Positions 38,518-51,003 of a stretch of DNA of 64,000 nt are shown piece by piece. The notes under the pieces were generated by a model that did no database searches, was not told the origin of the DNA, and saw only the letters and a program-made list of their open reading frames with translations. Source of the stretch: Sparassis latifolia (lineage: Eukaryota > Basidiomycota > Agaricomycetes > Polyporales > Sparassidaceae). The stretch's first letter is position 1. Every line of letters starts with the position of its first letter. The stretch covers positions 2,604,001 through 2,668,000 of the forward strand of contig CM031562.1 of NCBI GenBank assembly GCA_018466975.1, in the 5' to 3' direction. The translations under genes were made by a program, and so were the position numbers.

Positions 38518-40055
38518 CACCTCTATTTTTACCTTCCTGTTAGATCATTGGGTTTCCCGACGTGCTGCGGTTATTCCGTGTACTTATGCTCTCTCGTACC
38601 TGTGCGTCGTTTCAAGGCGACTGTTGCTTAATCTGTGATGCTATTACCACGTAATGTCTCCTTGTGCCGCGGGTCCGTCTTGCGGTTGTTTTATTGGTCT
38701 GTCTTTGTCTATTGTATATACAGTTACTCACCGTTACCTGGGAAGTTGCAAATCTGTGACCTCACCTATGTAGCGTGGTCTCGGAGTTGCAGCTGCTCGG
38801 TGGGGATTGTAATTTTATATTTTCACGGTATCGTACCAGTAAGGGATTTTTCACGGCGAGAATGTCCGGAATTGACACTTCCCTCCCTGGGCAGATGTTG
38901 ATTATACGGGATTCCCCGCCGCAATCGGGAGAAAATTCAGTCTTGTGGGTATACGCAGTGATATTTAACACGGCGATATCAGCTGGTGACTTACCGTGGT
39001 AAGAGGTTCTCTTCATTATCTGGTGGCTATCGGCGAGGCTGAGTGCTGTCCAGAATAAGCTCGTTCACGCGGCTCATCATCGAGAACTGTTGCATGACTG
39101 AGGAATGGCAGGAACTTCGCACTGATCCTGATGCATGATGCTTGGATCTCTGCAATTGTTCAGGGCAGGGCCTCTGGCTCTTACTGTCCTGAAACCGTGC
39201 CGATTGTCTCCTATGAAAGGCCTGTGACATTACAACCTCCCCACCGACCAACGCAGTACTCATAAGACACCGCTGCTTTATGGCAGCACAGACCACATCC
39301 TTCCTAGACAGACCCCTTACCAATGCGTATTTTAGCATACGTTTGTGACTGTTCCTCGGCGCACTTGCTCGCCTACTTGCAGTATAACTACACAGATTTC
39401 ATCATTATCCTCTCCTATGAAAGGAGTTAGGACTTTAGAACCACCGGCGATGAGCAGCGCTCAGGCTGCCGCTATTTGCAAGATACAGGTACCCGCTCGG
39501 AGAACTTGGACGGCAGGCTTCTACCGCTGACCCGTTGTGTTAGTGCTTATCTGAATTGCGCACGGCGTACGTTCGCCATCGGTGTGCCTCTGCGACGCGC
39601 GACGATGTTGGATCCGTATGGTGCACACGGTGCTCCGGGCCACTGGCACTGGCATCATGATGCGGCGAGAGCATGGTGTGCCTAGGTCATCGCTCGTCAT
39701 TCAGAGGCGATTCAGGCTCAGAGGAGTGCCTTTATCTGTGACGAATTGGAGCGATGACCCGTAGAGATTGTTCACAAAGCAAGAGAGAAACGTTTTGGCA
39801 TCCGAGCCGTAACAGGAACTCAACATTCTGGCCTGGTTCTACCGCGAGAAATCGATGCAAGTCAGACGGCCCCACATACAGCAGACCAAGCGCACTTCAT
39901 CGAAAAATACATTTCGTTGCGATAATATAATGTGAAAACGCTACAAGTCATGCGAACTTAATGACAGCCATAACGCTCGTACGAAATACATACTATAACA
40001 ATCAACTCCATTCACATGACAATCCATCTAGGAATGCAACTCGACCGCACAGCGC
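38518..40055. other. Intergenic region
   Basis: About 1.5 kb without a gene I can support. Minus-strand open frame 39027-39338 and plus-strand frame 39345-39530 lack any family resemblance or consistent splice sites. Confidence 0.4.
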
Positions 40056-41344
40056 TCAGTTACCGGTGACGCCGCCCTGTGCGCCCGTCGCCTGGATGCG
40101 CGCGAGCGCGTCAGCCTGACTCGTGCACGCGATCGACGTGCCCTGCTTGTTGACGAGCGGGAGCGCGAAGCACTGCAGCCCGCTAGCGCATCCCAGGTTC
40201 ACGTACTGGCCGTTTACACATTGTGCGAAGCCGCTGCTGATGCACGCGTTGTCGCCAGCTATGCAAATGAGCACGATCAGCGAACGTTCTGCGCGTCAGG
40301 AGAGAGGCGACGTACCGTTGCAAGTCGAGTTTGCGGTCAGGCTCGCGAACTGGGCGTTCAGGGCCTGTGCGGCCTGTCCGTTCGCCTGCTGGAAGCTACT
40401 GCTGCTGCTGTTGCCACTGCTTGCGGACGCAGTTGCCGACGCGCTGGCCATCATACCCGCGGCTGAGGAAGAAGCCACCGGGGTTACAACGGAAGATGCA
40501 ACAGAAGGCGCCACACAAGACCCAGAGCCAGCAGTAGCGGATGCGGGGGCAGATGCGGACACGGGCGCAGATGAAGACACAGCGGCGACGGTCGCAGATG
40601 CGGAGGCAGCAGACGATGCGGCTGCACTCGCATTCGCGGTGGCGTTGCTGGAACCGCTGCCCGAGCTGCCGACGCCTGGGTTTTGCGTGATGTCGACGAG
40701 CTGCTGTCCATCCGGGATGGTGCCGGAGGGGTTCGCAGGGCACGAGCCGGCGGGAGACACTGGGGCTGAGAGCCCGAAGGGGATCGTGCCTGCAGATCCG
40801 ACCGCGAGGCCACCGACGAATGTCTGCTCGTTGACGCTCTGGAATTGGCACTGGTAGAGACCGTTCAGCTCGGTGTTGTTCGGGGCCTGCTGGCAGTAGG
40901 GCACTGCTTGGGACGAGGGCTGGAGATGGTAATTAGCACAACGTGAGATGTGGCCATGGTTCGGAACGGAAACTTACGCTGTTGCGCGGCTGTTGTGCGA
41001 AAACTTGGGCGAGCGTGATCATCTCGTTACTGTTGAGCTGCTTAGCGAGGCTGACCATGGTGTCGGCGGCATTCTGCTGTGCGCAGGGTCCTGGCGCGGC
41101 CAAGAGAGTCGAGAATGAATTGACAGCGATCACGTTGCACTGCGAGCCACCTCCTGCGGTATCCTAGGAAAGAACGGGATCAGCACAAACCCGGCAGAAA
41201 ACTCTGGTGCGAACATACACAAGCAGCCTCCCACTTCGTGGTCGAGTCGGAGATCACTTGGGCGACGCGCTTGGTGAGGGGCAACCCGTTAACATGGAGA
41301 GCAACCGCGGAAAAAGCCACAAAAAGCGCTGTCAAGCGAGCCAT
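40056..41344 (-). CDS. Secreted Ser/Ala-rich protein with CBM19-type C-terminal domain
   Basis: Four exons, 41344-41219, 41163-40978, 40919-40316 and 40258-40056, phase-consistent, give 372 aa. Residues 1-20 form a signal peptide (LTALFVAFSAVALHVNG). An N-terminal Cys-containing helical domain follows (residues about 43-200, with CNVIAVNSF, GPCAQQNAAD, YCQQAPNN and PNPSGT-like PANPSGTIPDGQQ). Then comes a long Ser/Ala linker (about 210-300), probably O-glycosylated. The end has the cysteine pattern CNAGDNACISSGFAQCVNG, CASGLQCFALPLVNKQGTSIAC, resembling carbohydrate-binding module family 19 (chitin-binding). A TATA box lies about 180 bp upstream. Probably a cell-wall or extracellular protein. 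No catalytic domain is seen. Confidence 0.75.
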
Positions 41345-41524
41345 TTCGAATCGAATGTCAGTGAATCTGAAGCTTGGATGCACGTTGAAGCTGAACGAGA
41401 GAACGGTCGACTGGCAACAAGAGGGCAAAGAAGGTAGCGGAACGAGCACTGCTCGGGGCAAGGCAAGACGCAAGATGGGAGAAAGTGAAAGAGTTTGGGG
41501 GGACGCCAACTGGACTCACCTCAG

Positions 41525-41532
41525 TCTTATAT
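41525..41532 (-). promoter_or_regulatory. TATA box of the CBM19-type gene
   Basis: TATATAAG on the minus strand, about 180 bp before the start codon at 41344. It is the only strong TATA in this interval. Confidence 0.5.
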
Positions 41533-41789
41533 ACGCGCGTGCTCTTGCGGACACAAACACAGTGACAACGTCCACATGACAGCACAATGGTTGTGGTTCA
41601 CCCTTTCTGTTGCGAAGCGGTCAGCTAGACAAGGTAAAAAGTTTATTCAAATTGGACAAAGACCTGCCAATCAGATATCGACTTTGCCTTGGGTGTGCAT
41701 TGTGCCTGGCATCTCGCCAACGCCACCATGGAGACAAAAGAACAATGGCAACCGATCCAACGAACCTTCGCAGGAAAAAGAGATAAGAC

Positions 41790-42310
41790 TGGACTCATCT
41801 CATCTTATCGCACCGCCACCGGCCCAATCACTCGCAACGCCACCGCGGTCACGTCCTGTAATGATATGCTTTCTGTAATTAACTTTTATACCATGCTATA
41901 GTCCCTCACGCTATCTCTCTCAGAATTCTCTCATTATAAATCCACACGTCCAATCACCCTCGATCTCTAACGAAATGTCTCCATCCCGCGAATTAATATA
42001 TATGTGCCCCAGAGGCTCGCGTCAATCTTTACCATCGTTAGCAGAAAATTTGGGACTAACGACCGCGAAGATTTTCGGGTGGTCTCTGGCATTCTGCGCA
42101 TTTTGACCAGGTACATTACAGATTCCTTACGTGCCAAAGCGCTAGAGCATCTGTGTGTTCCCGGCCATTGACTCTGACAGGATTGGACGCTCGCAGGACC
42201 TCGCGCACGCATATGGGCTAGAGCCTCGCATCTCGGATATTTGTACCATTGTGAGCAGCTGTTCTCTCAATTTTCGGATAACCCCTCCCCATGTTTGTCA
42301 ACTTGGTGCC
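41790..42310 (+). pseudogene. Truncated copy of the BTB gene
   Basis: Two blocks match the BTB locus at 47 kb: the promoter-side run ctcatcttatcgcaccgccaccgg (41800 versus 47025) and the region from the first intron through exon 2 (aggctcgcgtcaat...gtgagcagctgttctctcaa, 42010-42275 versus 47600-47875). The BTB-coding exon 1 between them is missing, and exon 2 has several indels. This is a deletion-derived relic. Confidence 0.75.
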
Positions 42311-43278
42311 TGAACCAACCGTCGGCAGCAGCCATAGTCAACAAATGTACCACACATAGCGATGTGTACCACCACGAGGGTTTGCGATCTTAGTGTATAT
42401 CACATTTCTCACTGCCTTTGCCCCATTGACGACATCCAGACAATGTTTGAGTGGTGAGTTATGAATTACCGTTGCATTCCCACCAGAAGACGTCTATGAA
42501 CAGATATGCTAGGAAGGCATTTGCACATGTAAGTACCATGTCCAGCGTGTTGATGTCCTGTCGGGTAAAAGCTCGCTTCGTCGCAAACTACTTGTACAGT
42601 TACAGTGAGCGCAGAGATTGCCGCAGACTCTCGTTCCCTCCGCGACTGTTCTCGATCACATTCATGCTATTCGCTTTATAAGTTCTTTTTGACCTTTCCC
42701 CATCGCGCTTCATCTAGCCAGCCTGTGTCCGGTGTCGATGCCACGCGTGCACTTGTGACGCAACCTCGGACGAGTAAGTCCTCTCGCGACAGCGCCTTCA
42801 CACTACTCACCCCTCCCAGACCCCTCACAGTCACTGTCTCATGCTTGGTGCTGTCAGTGTCTGAAATGCAAACAAAGTTAGGGTATGGTCTATTAATTGG
42901 TACAAAGCAACACAAAGCAACAAGGTCCGCTATAGATAGGTGGCATGAGGGGTATTGACAGTTGAACAGACAGCAAAGGCGGAGCAAAGGCGGACCAAAA
43001 ACGGATGGAGTGGACGGATGAGCGCAAGAATCCTTGAACTACTATACACTTGGCATACAACTTGATAATGAACACGATGCGTGCGAAAAGGAGGACGTCA
43101 GTAATGTAAAGGATGCGAATGATGCAAATCATGCAAATGGTGTAGAGGACGCGAGCAATGCGAACGATGTAGAGGATATCGCAGAAGGAGAACGGTAGGT
43201 GGGAACGTTCCAGTGCACCGCGATTCTATGAAAGCATATATTTGTGAACGGGTCGGAAGTTAGACAAAGAAGCGTAAC
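42311..43278. other. Intergenic region
   Basis: No supported gene. A stretch near 43080-43190 has repeats of the type gatgcaaatgatgcaaatcatgc and gaggacgcgagcaatgcgaac. Confidence 0.4.
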
Positions 43279-43915
43279 TCACCATCGCCGGTTGCAAATA
43301 TCCCAATACCACATCGGTTCCTCTGTAACGCCCAGCTCCTTCTGCAATATATCGATCACCTCTTTCTCATCCTGCTCTTCAAGCTGTTCCCAAAAGATGG
43401 TGTAGTTCGAATAAAGTGCGACCATTCCGTTGTATTCGGGAACCCACGGTACACACCAATAAACAATGGCGTTGCACGCTACCTTCAGGGCTTTGAATAC
43501 TTCGGAGATGATGGCATAGTCTGAAAGCGAACTAACGGACACGCCGCGCTTACGCGCGGCGGCCTCTAAGAGGTTCTTCTCCTTCGCGTAGGACTCGAGC
43601 TTGTTAAAGTCGATTGCAATGCCGTACTGTAAGCGGGGTGGTCTCGGGCTGAACTCGTTGAGATTCGTGAGGTTGTATCTGTCGGGAAGTTCTGTCGTAG
43701 GAGCGGGCATACGTTCCTTGGCTCTTTTCAGGTACATCTGCGTGGAAAGAAAGGTCAGAATGTCGACAGCAGGACAACATCGACGCAGCACAAACCTGGT
43801 ACTCCGCTTCCACGCCAGCGGGGGTCAACCTGTAGCCTGAGCCGCCGTCCGGTATAAGGCTCCCGTTCTCGTCGCGTTCATAGACGGAGTAGCGATCAGA
43901 GGCGAGAGAGGACAT
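43279..43915 (-). CDS. Hypothetical protein, 192 aa
   Basis: Two exons, 43915-43796 and 43737-43279, with intron GTTTGT...ACGCAG in phase 0. It starts MSSLASDRYSVYERDENG and continues RLTPAGVEAEYQMYLKRAKER. The C-terminal half is a mixed helical domain with IAIDFNKLESYAKEKNLLEAA and a Trp-rich patch IVYWCVPWVPEYNG. No signal peptide or membrane segment. I do not recognise the family. The donor-like GTGAGT overlapping the last Trp codon leaves room for a further exon, but reading on also hits a stop. Confidence 0.6.
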
Positions 43916-44174
43916 GATAGATGATAAAGGCTGCTTTGAACGAGCTGATCACTCTTGTTGGCGGTTTCTTCAACTTGGAAATTCAAGCGCCAGTCACGTG
44001 CAGGACAGCACTATATGATCGATGGTTCACAATGAATCATGGAGTTCAGCTCACTGTCTCGCCAAGACGACGAGTGCAGGGTGGAAATATTCATCATTGC
44101 CTCTCCTGAGTCTACTGATCGTGCACCCAAGAGGACCCTGATTTACCTATCCATCCACTATCTCAGTATTTCCT

Positions 44175-45598
44175 ATGGCGGAACCGCTGGAATCTCAGAC
44201 CGTGAGGCTTCTTCCTGATCCACCTGATGCCTTCAAGTTACTAAACATGCTATGGTATGAACAGAATGTCCTGATTCAGAAGGTGGGGTTTTTCAATAAA
44301 CTTCGTGTCATGATTGGGCATGCCCGGGCGTTGCGGGAAGAAGAAAGCCACTTGTATATGCTTTATGGGCATATATTGACAACTTTTGCGAAACCGCTGG
44401 CGATCCTTTGGATGTCGACCGTGCGCTAGGCTGCGAGCCCCAGTCAGCCTTCGCAGCACCGACTGGTACACGTTTTGACCGTCGCATTCCGGATTTCACT
44501 GTCATGGTTACTTTCTTCCATGATATCGATGTCGTGGATCGCTTCAGTCCGTCATACAGATCCCCTACACTTGGGTTCTGGCTTGAGGTCAAACCCCTCG
44601 ACTGCAAGGATAATTGGATGTCTGATGAAGGACATCGCACAGCACGACGGGATGTGTGGTCGCATTTGGCACAATTGAACGAGCAGGCAATGTTTGCATT
44701 CAATCACTTTACTGGTGACACATTCTACGGGATGCTCATCTTAGGCATATACTTTTCGGTCTTCGAGTACTTGAGACCCACTCCTCCTCCGACTCATCCA
44801 CATTCTCCATTGGAATTGCATCCACCTACCGATGGCAATCAACCACAGAAAAGGCAGAAGCGGAAAAGGGACCATGACGTGTCTACATATAGGGCATATG
44901 TTGACCAGGAGGTAGAGCCAGGGTACTTTAGTCTCACCAGGGTTCACCCGAGGACCCTCTACTACTGCGAGCCTATTCTTATGAATGATGGGGAGGACTT
45001 CAACACCCTTTTTCGCAAGGCTTTATGGGACATTATGGCCTGGAGAGAAATGGATTTTCCTTTTCAGCCGTCGTTCTTTACACTACCCTCGGATGACTAT
45101 TATGTCTCAGAAGCATCTCTGGTACAGTTTTACACATTTGTTTCACTGATTTCTCAGCATGTCTAACTTCACTGCCATTTTTCAAATAGGAAATGGCTCG
45201 TGAAGACCGAGATGAATTTCTAAACTATCAGGAGCAGAGGGAGAAAGAAGTTCGTGATGCACTATCCTCGGACCCTCTTTCCGGGAGGACACTTCGGGTA
45301 ATTACCAGAGCAGTGCCCGCCCCAGTAACACCGGTGCACATCGAAGGACACGTAGCCAATCGCGAGATGATGCGCTCTTTGAAGCGGACCTGGATATCTC
45401 ATCCTTGGATGATCCTGACGATACCGACGACAATGCCCACAGCGAGGATGCCATCTCGCTCGACTTTAACTTGAACCTTGATCGAGACATTAGTGACAAT
45501 GATGGCAACAGTAACAACAATGACAATGACGACGATGACGAGAACATGTGGCAATATTCGCGCGGGAGACTTGCCAGGGGCAGAGAGTCCAGACACTA
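44175..45598 (+). pseudogene. PD-(D/E)XK-like hypothetical protein, frame disturbed
   Basis: Starts MAEPLESQTVRLLPDPPDAF. After SHLY the frame shifts by one base near 44360 and continues ALWAYIDNFCETAGDPLDVD. The core RRIPDFTVMVTFFHD followed by FWLEVKPL places Asp and Glu-x-Lys as in the PD-(D/E)XK nuclease fold; AMFAFNHFTGDTFYGMLILGIYFSV is the typical later helix-strand. After TAA near 45166 the coding continues from 45190 (REDRDEFLNYQEQREKEVR), and an intron 45299-45356 leads to a very acidic Asp/Asn tail ending 45598. The shift near 44360 and the awkward joins suggest a decayed copy. Such orphan nuclease-like proteins are common in basidiomycetes. Confidence 0.5.
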
Positions 45599-47234
45599 GT
45601 TATTGTCCTGGTGGTGTGTGTACTGTTGGTGTGATTTCTTCAGTTGTCTGATGCATCTTTAGTCGGAATAGAGTGTACATGTAATGAGAATGGAACAATG
45701 TAAAGACAGTCACGTCTAGTAAACGCTGAAAATACATACCCTTCCTCCCCTACCACTGAGCACCCTTCGTGTTCAGAGAATACCGGTGCTGAGAGTGACA
45801 AGAATATGAGATTCTCGAGAAGTTCCTTGAGCCTGTCCTTGAACGGAGTCTCATTCAGAGGAATTGTTGATACAGGGTCTCTGAGCCGAAATTTCGATTG
45901 TAAGTCAGTAATGGTCGGGATTTACTGATAGCACCTTGTGTTCCACATCGCTGCAGAAGCGGCATACGCAACATGGATTGTTCAGCAAACGGATTTGAAG
46001 TCCACTCTTGGCGGTCGTGGCGCAGAGTGACAAGGCCTCCGCTGTGAAATACAACAAAAAGCACTGCGTGGGGTGTCCACATGGAGCTTGAAGAACGACT
46101 TCGGTTCTACAGTCAGCAAGCATGCCAGCATAAATTTTTTGTTGACGAGACACGCCGTAAAATTAATAAACTTGTATGACCACGCACTCATCGGTTTCTG
46201 TTTCTGTGTCTCCATGAAATTTATCCTGACGGCTCAAGTTCGAGGAGACCAGCGTCGCTTGCATGGAAAACAGAGGTGTCGAGCTCTCCTGCCTTCCAGT
46301 ACGACCTGCTGAAAATATCCCTCCGGGAAGATGTCGGCTGCGTGCTTTAAACCTTTGTCCGATGCGTTTGACAAGTCTATTCGGCTGCATTGCAAACATT
46401 TAGATAAGTGCCTGGTATTAACGGTAGAAGGCGTACAGTACCTTGCTATTCTGTCTTTCCTATAAGACACGATCAAGTCTTCTTCGGAGACTGCTGAAGC
46501 GCTACAATAAGGGGGTTACTAATGGGTCCGCCGCTGCGTGAACCTTTCAGCCCGTCCGCGGGGGCACCACTGCTCGGGACAACGGAGTTATGCTCGCTCG
46601 CATGCGTCGCGGAGAACGCGTCTGCACGTCGGGGTGGCGAGCGTCTCGTGGAAGGGTTGTTCTTATAAAACAAGTTTGGTCAAAGATGAGTGCTACATGT
46701 AGGGGACGTTGAAGCAGCTTTCATTCCTAGAATTGAGTCTGGAATTAATGCACACTCTACTGCGAGGATATTTCTCACCTGCCTGGACGGCAGATCGTGC
46801 CAAGCGACATTGCTCATGAGCTGGTGAGAGTGCTTTATATCGAGGGCCGGCACCAGAAATAAGAGGGTGACGAGTTCATCAGGGGTCGAGGAACCTGAAT
46901 CAATCCTCAGCGTTAGCACTCGCCACTAGACCAGCTTTACGCCTGATGCTTGAGAACGCACTCATACCGGATCGTGCACGAGTACAAGCTCAGCGTGTCG
47001 TCCTCCACCGTCTTAACCTGAAGTTATCTCATCTTATCGCACCGCCACCGGAATCAACGCCACGGTCACGTTCATCATGTCAAATTGTCAATCATCATAA
47101 CTGCGCCTCCATCTGGCAACTCGCGCTGTCCTGCATCTGACTATGCTATAGTTCCTCTCGCTGTTATTTTCGATTTCTTCTCTCGTTACCGGTTCGCAAG
47201 TTTAGGCACCATCCCCCGGTCAGGCTCTGGCGAA
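45599..47234. other. Intergenic region with a dispersed repeat copy
   Basis: Contains copy 2 of the short repeat (46540-46650; compare 18590-18730). Minus-strand fragments between 45900 and 46480 include Cys-rich pieces (CCVCRFCSDVEHK; CLQCSRIDLSNASDKGL), perhaps the remains of one gene, but I could not join them. Confidence 0.4.
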
Positions 47235-48559
47235 ATGTCTGCGTCCGACTACTCTTCTTCTGATCATGAAGAGACCGAACAGTCTCTTGTGCGACACAGC
47301 GATCTTTGGTTCGTGGACGGTTCGATAGTTCTCAGAGCAGAGAACACGCTTTTTCGCGTCCACATGTCGCAACTCTCCCGGAGATCTGCCTTCTTCCGCG
47401 ATCTGTTCTCGTTACCGCAGCCCGCCACACGTCTCTTACCCTCTGTTGCGGATTCAGACGCACTTGACGAACTGGACGTGTCCTCGCAATCCACGATGCT
47501 TGAGGGGTGTCCTGTTTTGCATCTCCAGGACGCGGCAGAAGATTTGAGCTGCACGCTGAAGGCGCTGTATGATGGCCCGTGAGTTGATGTATGTCTGCCC
47601 CAAGGCTCGCGTCAATCCTTACCATCGTTAGCAGAAATCTTGGGACGAACGACCGCGAAGACTTTCAGGTGGTTTCTGGCATTCTCCGCATTTCGACCAA
47701 ATATATCATAGATTCCTTACGCGCCAAGGCGCTAGAGCACCTGAGCATTGCCTGGCCGTTGACTCTGAAGGGATGGGACGCTCGCGAGGACCTCGCGCAC
47801 GCATACGAGCTAGAACACGCCTCGCATCGCGGGCACTTATATCCTTCACCCATCGTGAGCAGCTGTTCTCTCAAATCCCGGATAACCTCTTCCCAACATT
47901 CCAGCTTAACCCGCCCTTAGGCGGTAATTAATTTAGCGCGAGAGATTGACGCCCCCGAACTGCTTCCCTCCGCCTTCTATGACCTCTCGCGGTACCACTT
48001 CACGCAGATATTCGAGCCAGGTGATGACGAGCCCCTTGGGCCCGCGTCGCTCTCCCTGTCGGACATGCAGAAGCTCGCGCTCGGGAAAGAGGCATCGCAA
48101 CACGCTGTGACGGGCCTCATCCAGAGCATGGCGAGCGGGACGCACCGCGAGTCCGCCCTCCCGCCGCATCTCGCGATGGTGCACAACCGCCGGCGGTCCT
48201 CCGGCCAGATATGCGTGTCCGCGGGCGCGTGCCGCAAGGACTTTGCTGAGCTTGTTGACCTCGCGACGCAGCACTACCTGTTCGACCGCGAACGCGGCTG
48301 CTCGGATCCGCTCTACGTCGCCGAGGAGCTAGGGCAGCTGAAGAGCGCAGAATTCTCGGAATGCAAGGCGTGCGCGAAGTCGCTTGAGGCGTGGGCCGCG
48401 CGGGAGAGGGAGCGCATGTGGAAACTAATACCCTCATGGTTCCGCCTGGATGCATATGGGTTAGGCTCGCGGACAAGAGATGTGAGCTTGGAGCATGAGC
48501 CTAAGGTGGAGCAGAGGCGTTCTGGACAGTCATCGTTGCGCCTGATTCCACGAAGATAG
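47235..48559 (+). CDS. BTB/POZ domain protein
   Basis: Three exons, 47235-47578, 47635-47854 and 47921-48559, phase-consistent, 400 aa. An acidic leader is followed by the BTB core: HSDLWFVDGSIVLRAENTLF, RVHMSQLSRRSAFFRDLF, VLHLQDAAEDLSCTLKALYD, and in exon 2 GILRISTKYIIDSLRAKALEHL. The C-terminal part (AREIDAPELLPSAFYDLSRY and CSDPLYVAEEL) is the usual basidiomycete BTB extension with several Cys. These proteins dimerise through BTB and are often cullin-3 adaptors or nuclear regulators; the family is greatly expanded in mushrooms. No lesion seen. Confidence 0.85.
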
Positions 48560-49301
48560 ATTTAGCGCATGAGGTGTGTACGAGATCGAAGGGATCGGGG
48601 CTGTGCCCATGTGTAGAGTTTCAGTAGCTACATGCATTCGGGTCGATTCTGCACCTTCATAGTTTGTCCGCAGTGTTGCTGGTTAAGAACTTATGTTCGC
48701 ATACACCTGCATACACTGGTGGTCGGATGATAAGTTGATAACCTACATAACGGATTGTGAGGTGCGAAGTTTTGAGTATTGTACTTACGCTTGGCGACCG
48801 CCGGGTGGAATCATCATTGAAGGAACGATTCGATCTTAAACTGTAACGACCGCGAGCCAAGTCCTACTGTTACCTTTTTGCAAGCCCCCTCCGTACATTT
48901 TTGACCAGGATATCAAGCTTACTGGAGCGCGTAACAAAGACGCGTAAAGACCTCGTGTACATAGGAGAACGCTAGTGAAATCGGGTTTCACCTCGCCAAG
49001 CGCCGTGCGCTGGTCTGCTGGCACTGCAACAATCCAGCTTTCACTTGAAGTGATCAAGGAGATGATTGAAGCTCCCTAAACAAACTCAAGAATAGGTACG
49101 TATCATATAGTCTCTTGACAGTATTTTCCTACTCAATGTTGTTAAGCATTTGCCTAGACATCTCCTTACTGTCGGTGGTTTAGGTTGACGTTCGTCGAGT
49201 AAAACCACTATTCCAGAAGTCACGGCACCCGTGGTAAGTTGCCGGTTAAAAGGCATTGGAATCAGGACGGTCTTGACAGTTCAAGCCTTTCACTGGAAGC
49301 G
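48560..49301. other. Intergenic region upstream of the F-box gene
   Basis: No supported gene; short open frames only. Confidence 0.4.
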
Positions 49302-50712
49302 ATGTCTTTGTTGTCACTCAACGACGACATCATGCAGACCATCTTGTCATGGGTTTCACCCCTCGAAGTTCTCCACCTTGGACGAACCTGTCGCGGTGTC
49401 TACGCTGCGGCTATCCCTTACTTCCTCTCTGAAGTCACAATCAGAGATGCACAACAGCTGGCTAGCTTCTCGAGGTTTATACTCGCTGACATCGTCCACC
49501 GCCCGCGTTACCTGAAGGCGCTCACTCTCAGGGACACTTGCTTTGACTACGTTTCCACCGAACGCAGGCGGGTTAAGCAGGACTTTTCCAGTGCTGCTGC
49601 ATTCGCTGAAGTACTGCAGCGCGCAGTCTGTCTGCAGTCGTTGGAGGTCCAGTGCTTCGAGACATTCGTAGGCGACGCGGCACTTAGGGACGCACTGGCA
49701 ATGCACACGGGTCTTCAGCGCGTTTCGTTCTCTGAAATCGGTGTGCAGTCTTTTGAGCTCATACCTCGGATGGCCAGTAGCCCAAGATATCTCGAACTTG
49801 GCCAATTTGTTGGAAATAGTCGCAACCCCCCCGTCGGCGGCCCTAGGGTCCGCATGCTTCAGAAATATACCGACTCGCTCGAGGTGCTTAAGCTGCGGTC
49901 TTTCGTGCCCTGGCTTGAGACACTCGATTTCGATGCTGTCTGGTCGCATGTACATACTCTGCACGTTATCCATGCACGGACTGCGTTCTCGCACTTTGAG
50001 CGTGCATTCCCTAATCTTCGAGAGTTCCGTTGCCTACTCTTCCATACTCGGGAAGATAGCGATCATCATTTCGACGCCAAAAAGTTGGAACGGTCGCCCC
50101 GATGGGAGATGCTCGACTACGTCGAGACTGCAAGTGCGCTCCCACTGCTCTGCCCGGTTCGCCGGCTGTCCTTCTACGAGCCCTATTACTGTTCGAGGGC
50201 AAGGGTTCAGGATGTAGCGGACATGGTCCATCGCACTTCGCCAGTAGTGCTCTGCTTCCCTGCACGGCTCGTTACCAATGACGTCAGACTCTCGGACGCG
50301 GCTCCAAACTTGAAGTACTTACATCTCTATGACAAAGGCTTCGATCGCATGACGATCAATTCGTCAATTGAGTCGGTTTTGGTACGCTTTTCTCAGCTCA
50401 TCATCGCGTATTGGTGCCGATTGCCCTCTGCAGATTTCCCTCTCTAACTCTCTTCGTACGCTGCCTCTTGTCGGAATTCTATTTACACTTGCCGCGAGGA
50501 CGCCTTTCGAACCAGCACGCGGTGATGAGCGTGTTATGCAGATGGCCCAGGATGTTGCCAGCACTATCCCCTCATTGGAATACGTCGGACTCGCTCGGAT
50601 TTTCTCCTGGTTCAGGGTTATATCGCGGACGGGTGGCGTACCTCAGCTTGAAAGGCTTTCACCGCACGAGGGTAGCAAAGTTGAACATCAGTTGCTCAGC
50701 TTGAGCTACTGA
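49302..50712 (+). CDS. F-box protein
   Basis: Two exons, 49302-50381 and 50434-50712, intron GTACGC...CTGCAG in phase 0, 452 aa. The N-terminal F-box reads LLSLNDDIMQTILSWVSPLE then VLHLGRTCRGVYAAAIPYFL. The rest is a leucine-rich fold of helices and strands (LQSLEVQCFETFVGD, TDSLEVLKLRSFVPWLETLD, APNLKYLHLYDKGFD). The F-box should bind Skp1 in an SCF ubiquitin ligase and the C-terminal part a substrate. The ATG at 49302 (MSLLSLNDD) is the first in frame; the open frame extends 21 codons upstream without ATG. Confidence 0.8.
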
Positions 50713-51003
50713 CTGATTTACTCCGTTCATTATTTATGTACCGTTCCTTATTCGAGTGGGGGTTTTGCCAACACTAGGTTCAGGCCCTCATTGCTTTAAA
50801 GCCCTGACATATCCACTGCGCTGCCTGGTGTGGCAAAACTGGTGAATCTTCTGTTTTGGAACTTGAAACCTTCTAGGCCTAGTGCTGATGGGATATAGTG
50901 CTGTAGAATGTGGCGGGAACTCTAGCTAGCCAATTTCCAATATTTCGTAGGACACTACGCTATTCCATAAAACAAGGATAACGCTGAAGAATATATATTT
51001 GTA
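50713..51003. other. Short intergenic gap before the left inverted arm
   Basis: No gene; AT-rich near 50985. Confidence 0.4.

Noticed and set aside
40123..40857. Long plus-strand open frame rich in Ala/Asp
   Set aside because: It is the antisense of the Ser/Ala-rich linker of the CBM19-type gene, whose introns, signal peptide and cysteine pattern are on the minus strand.
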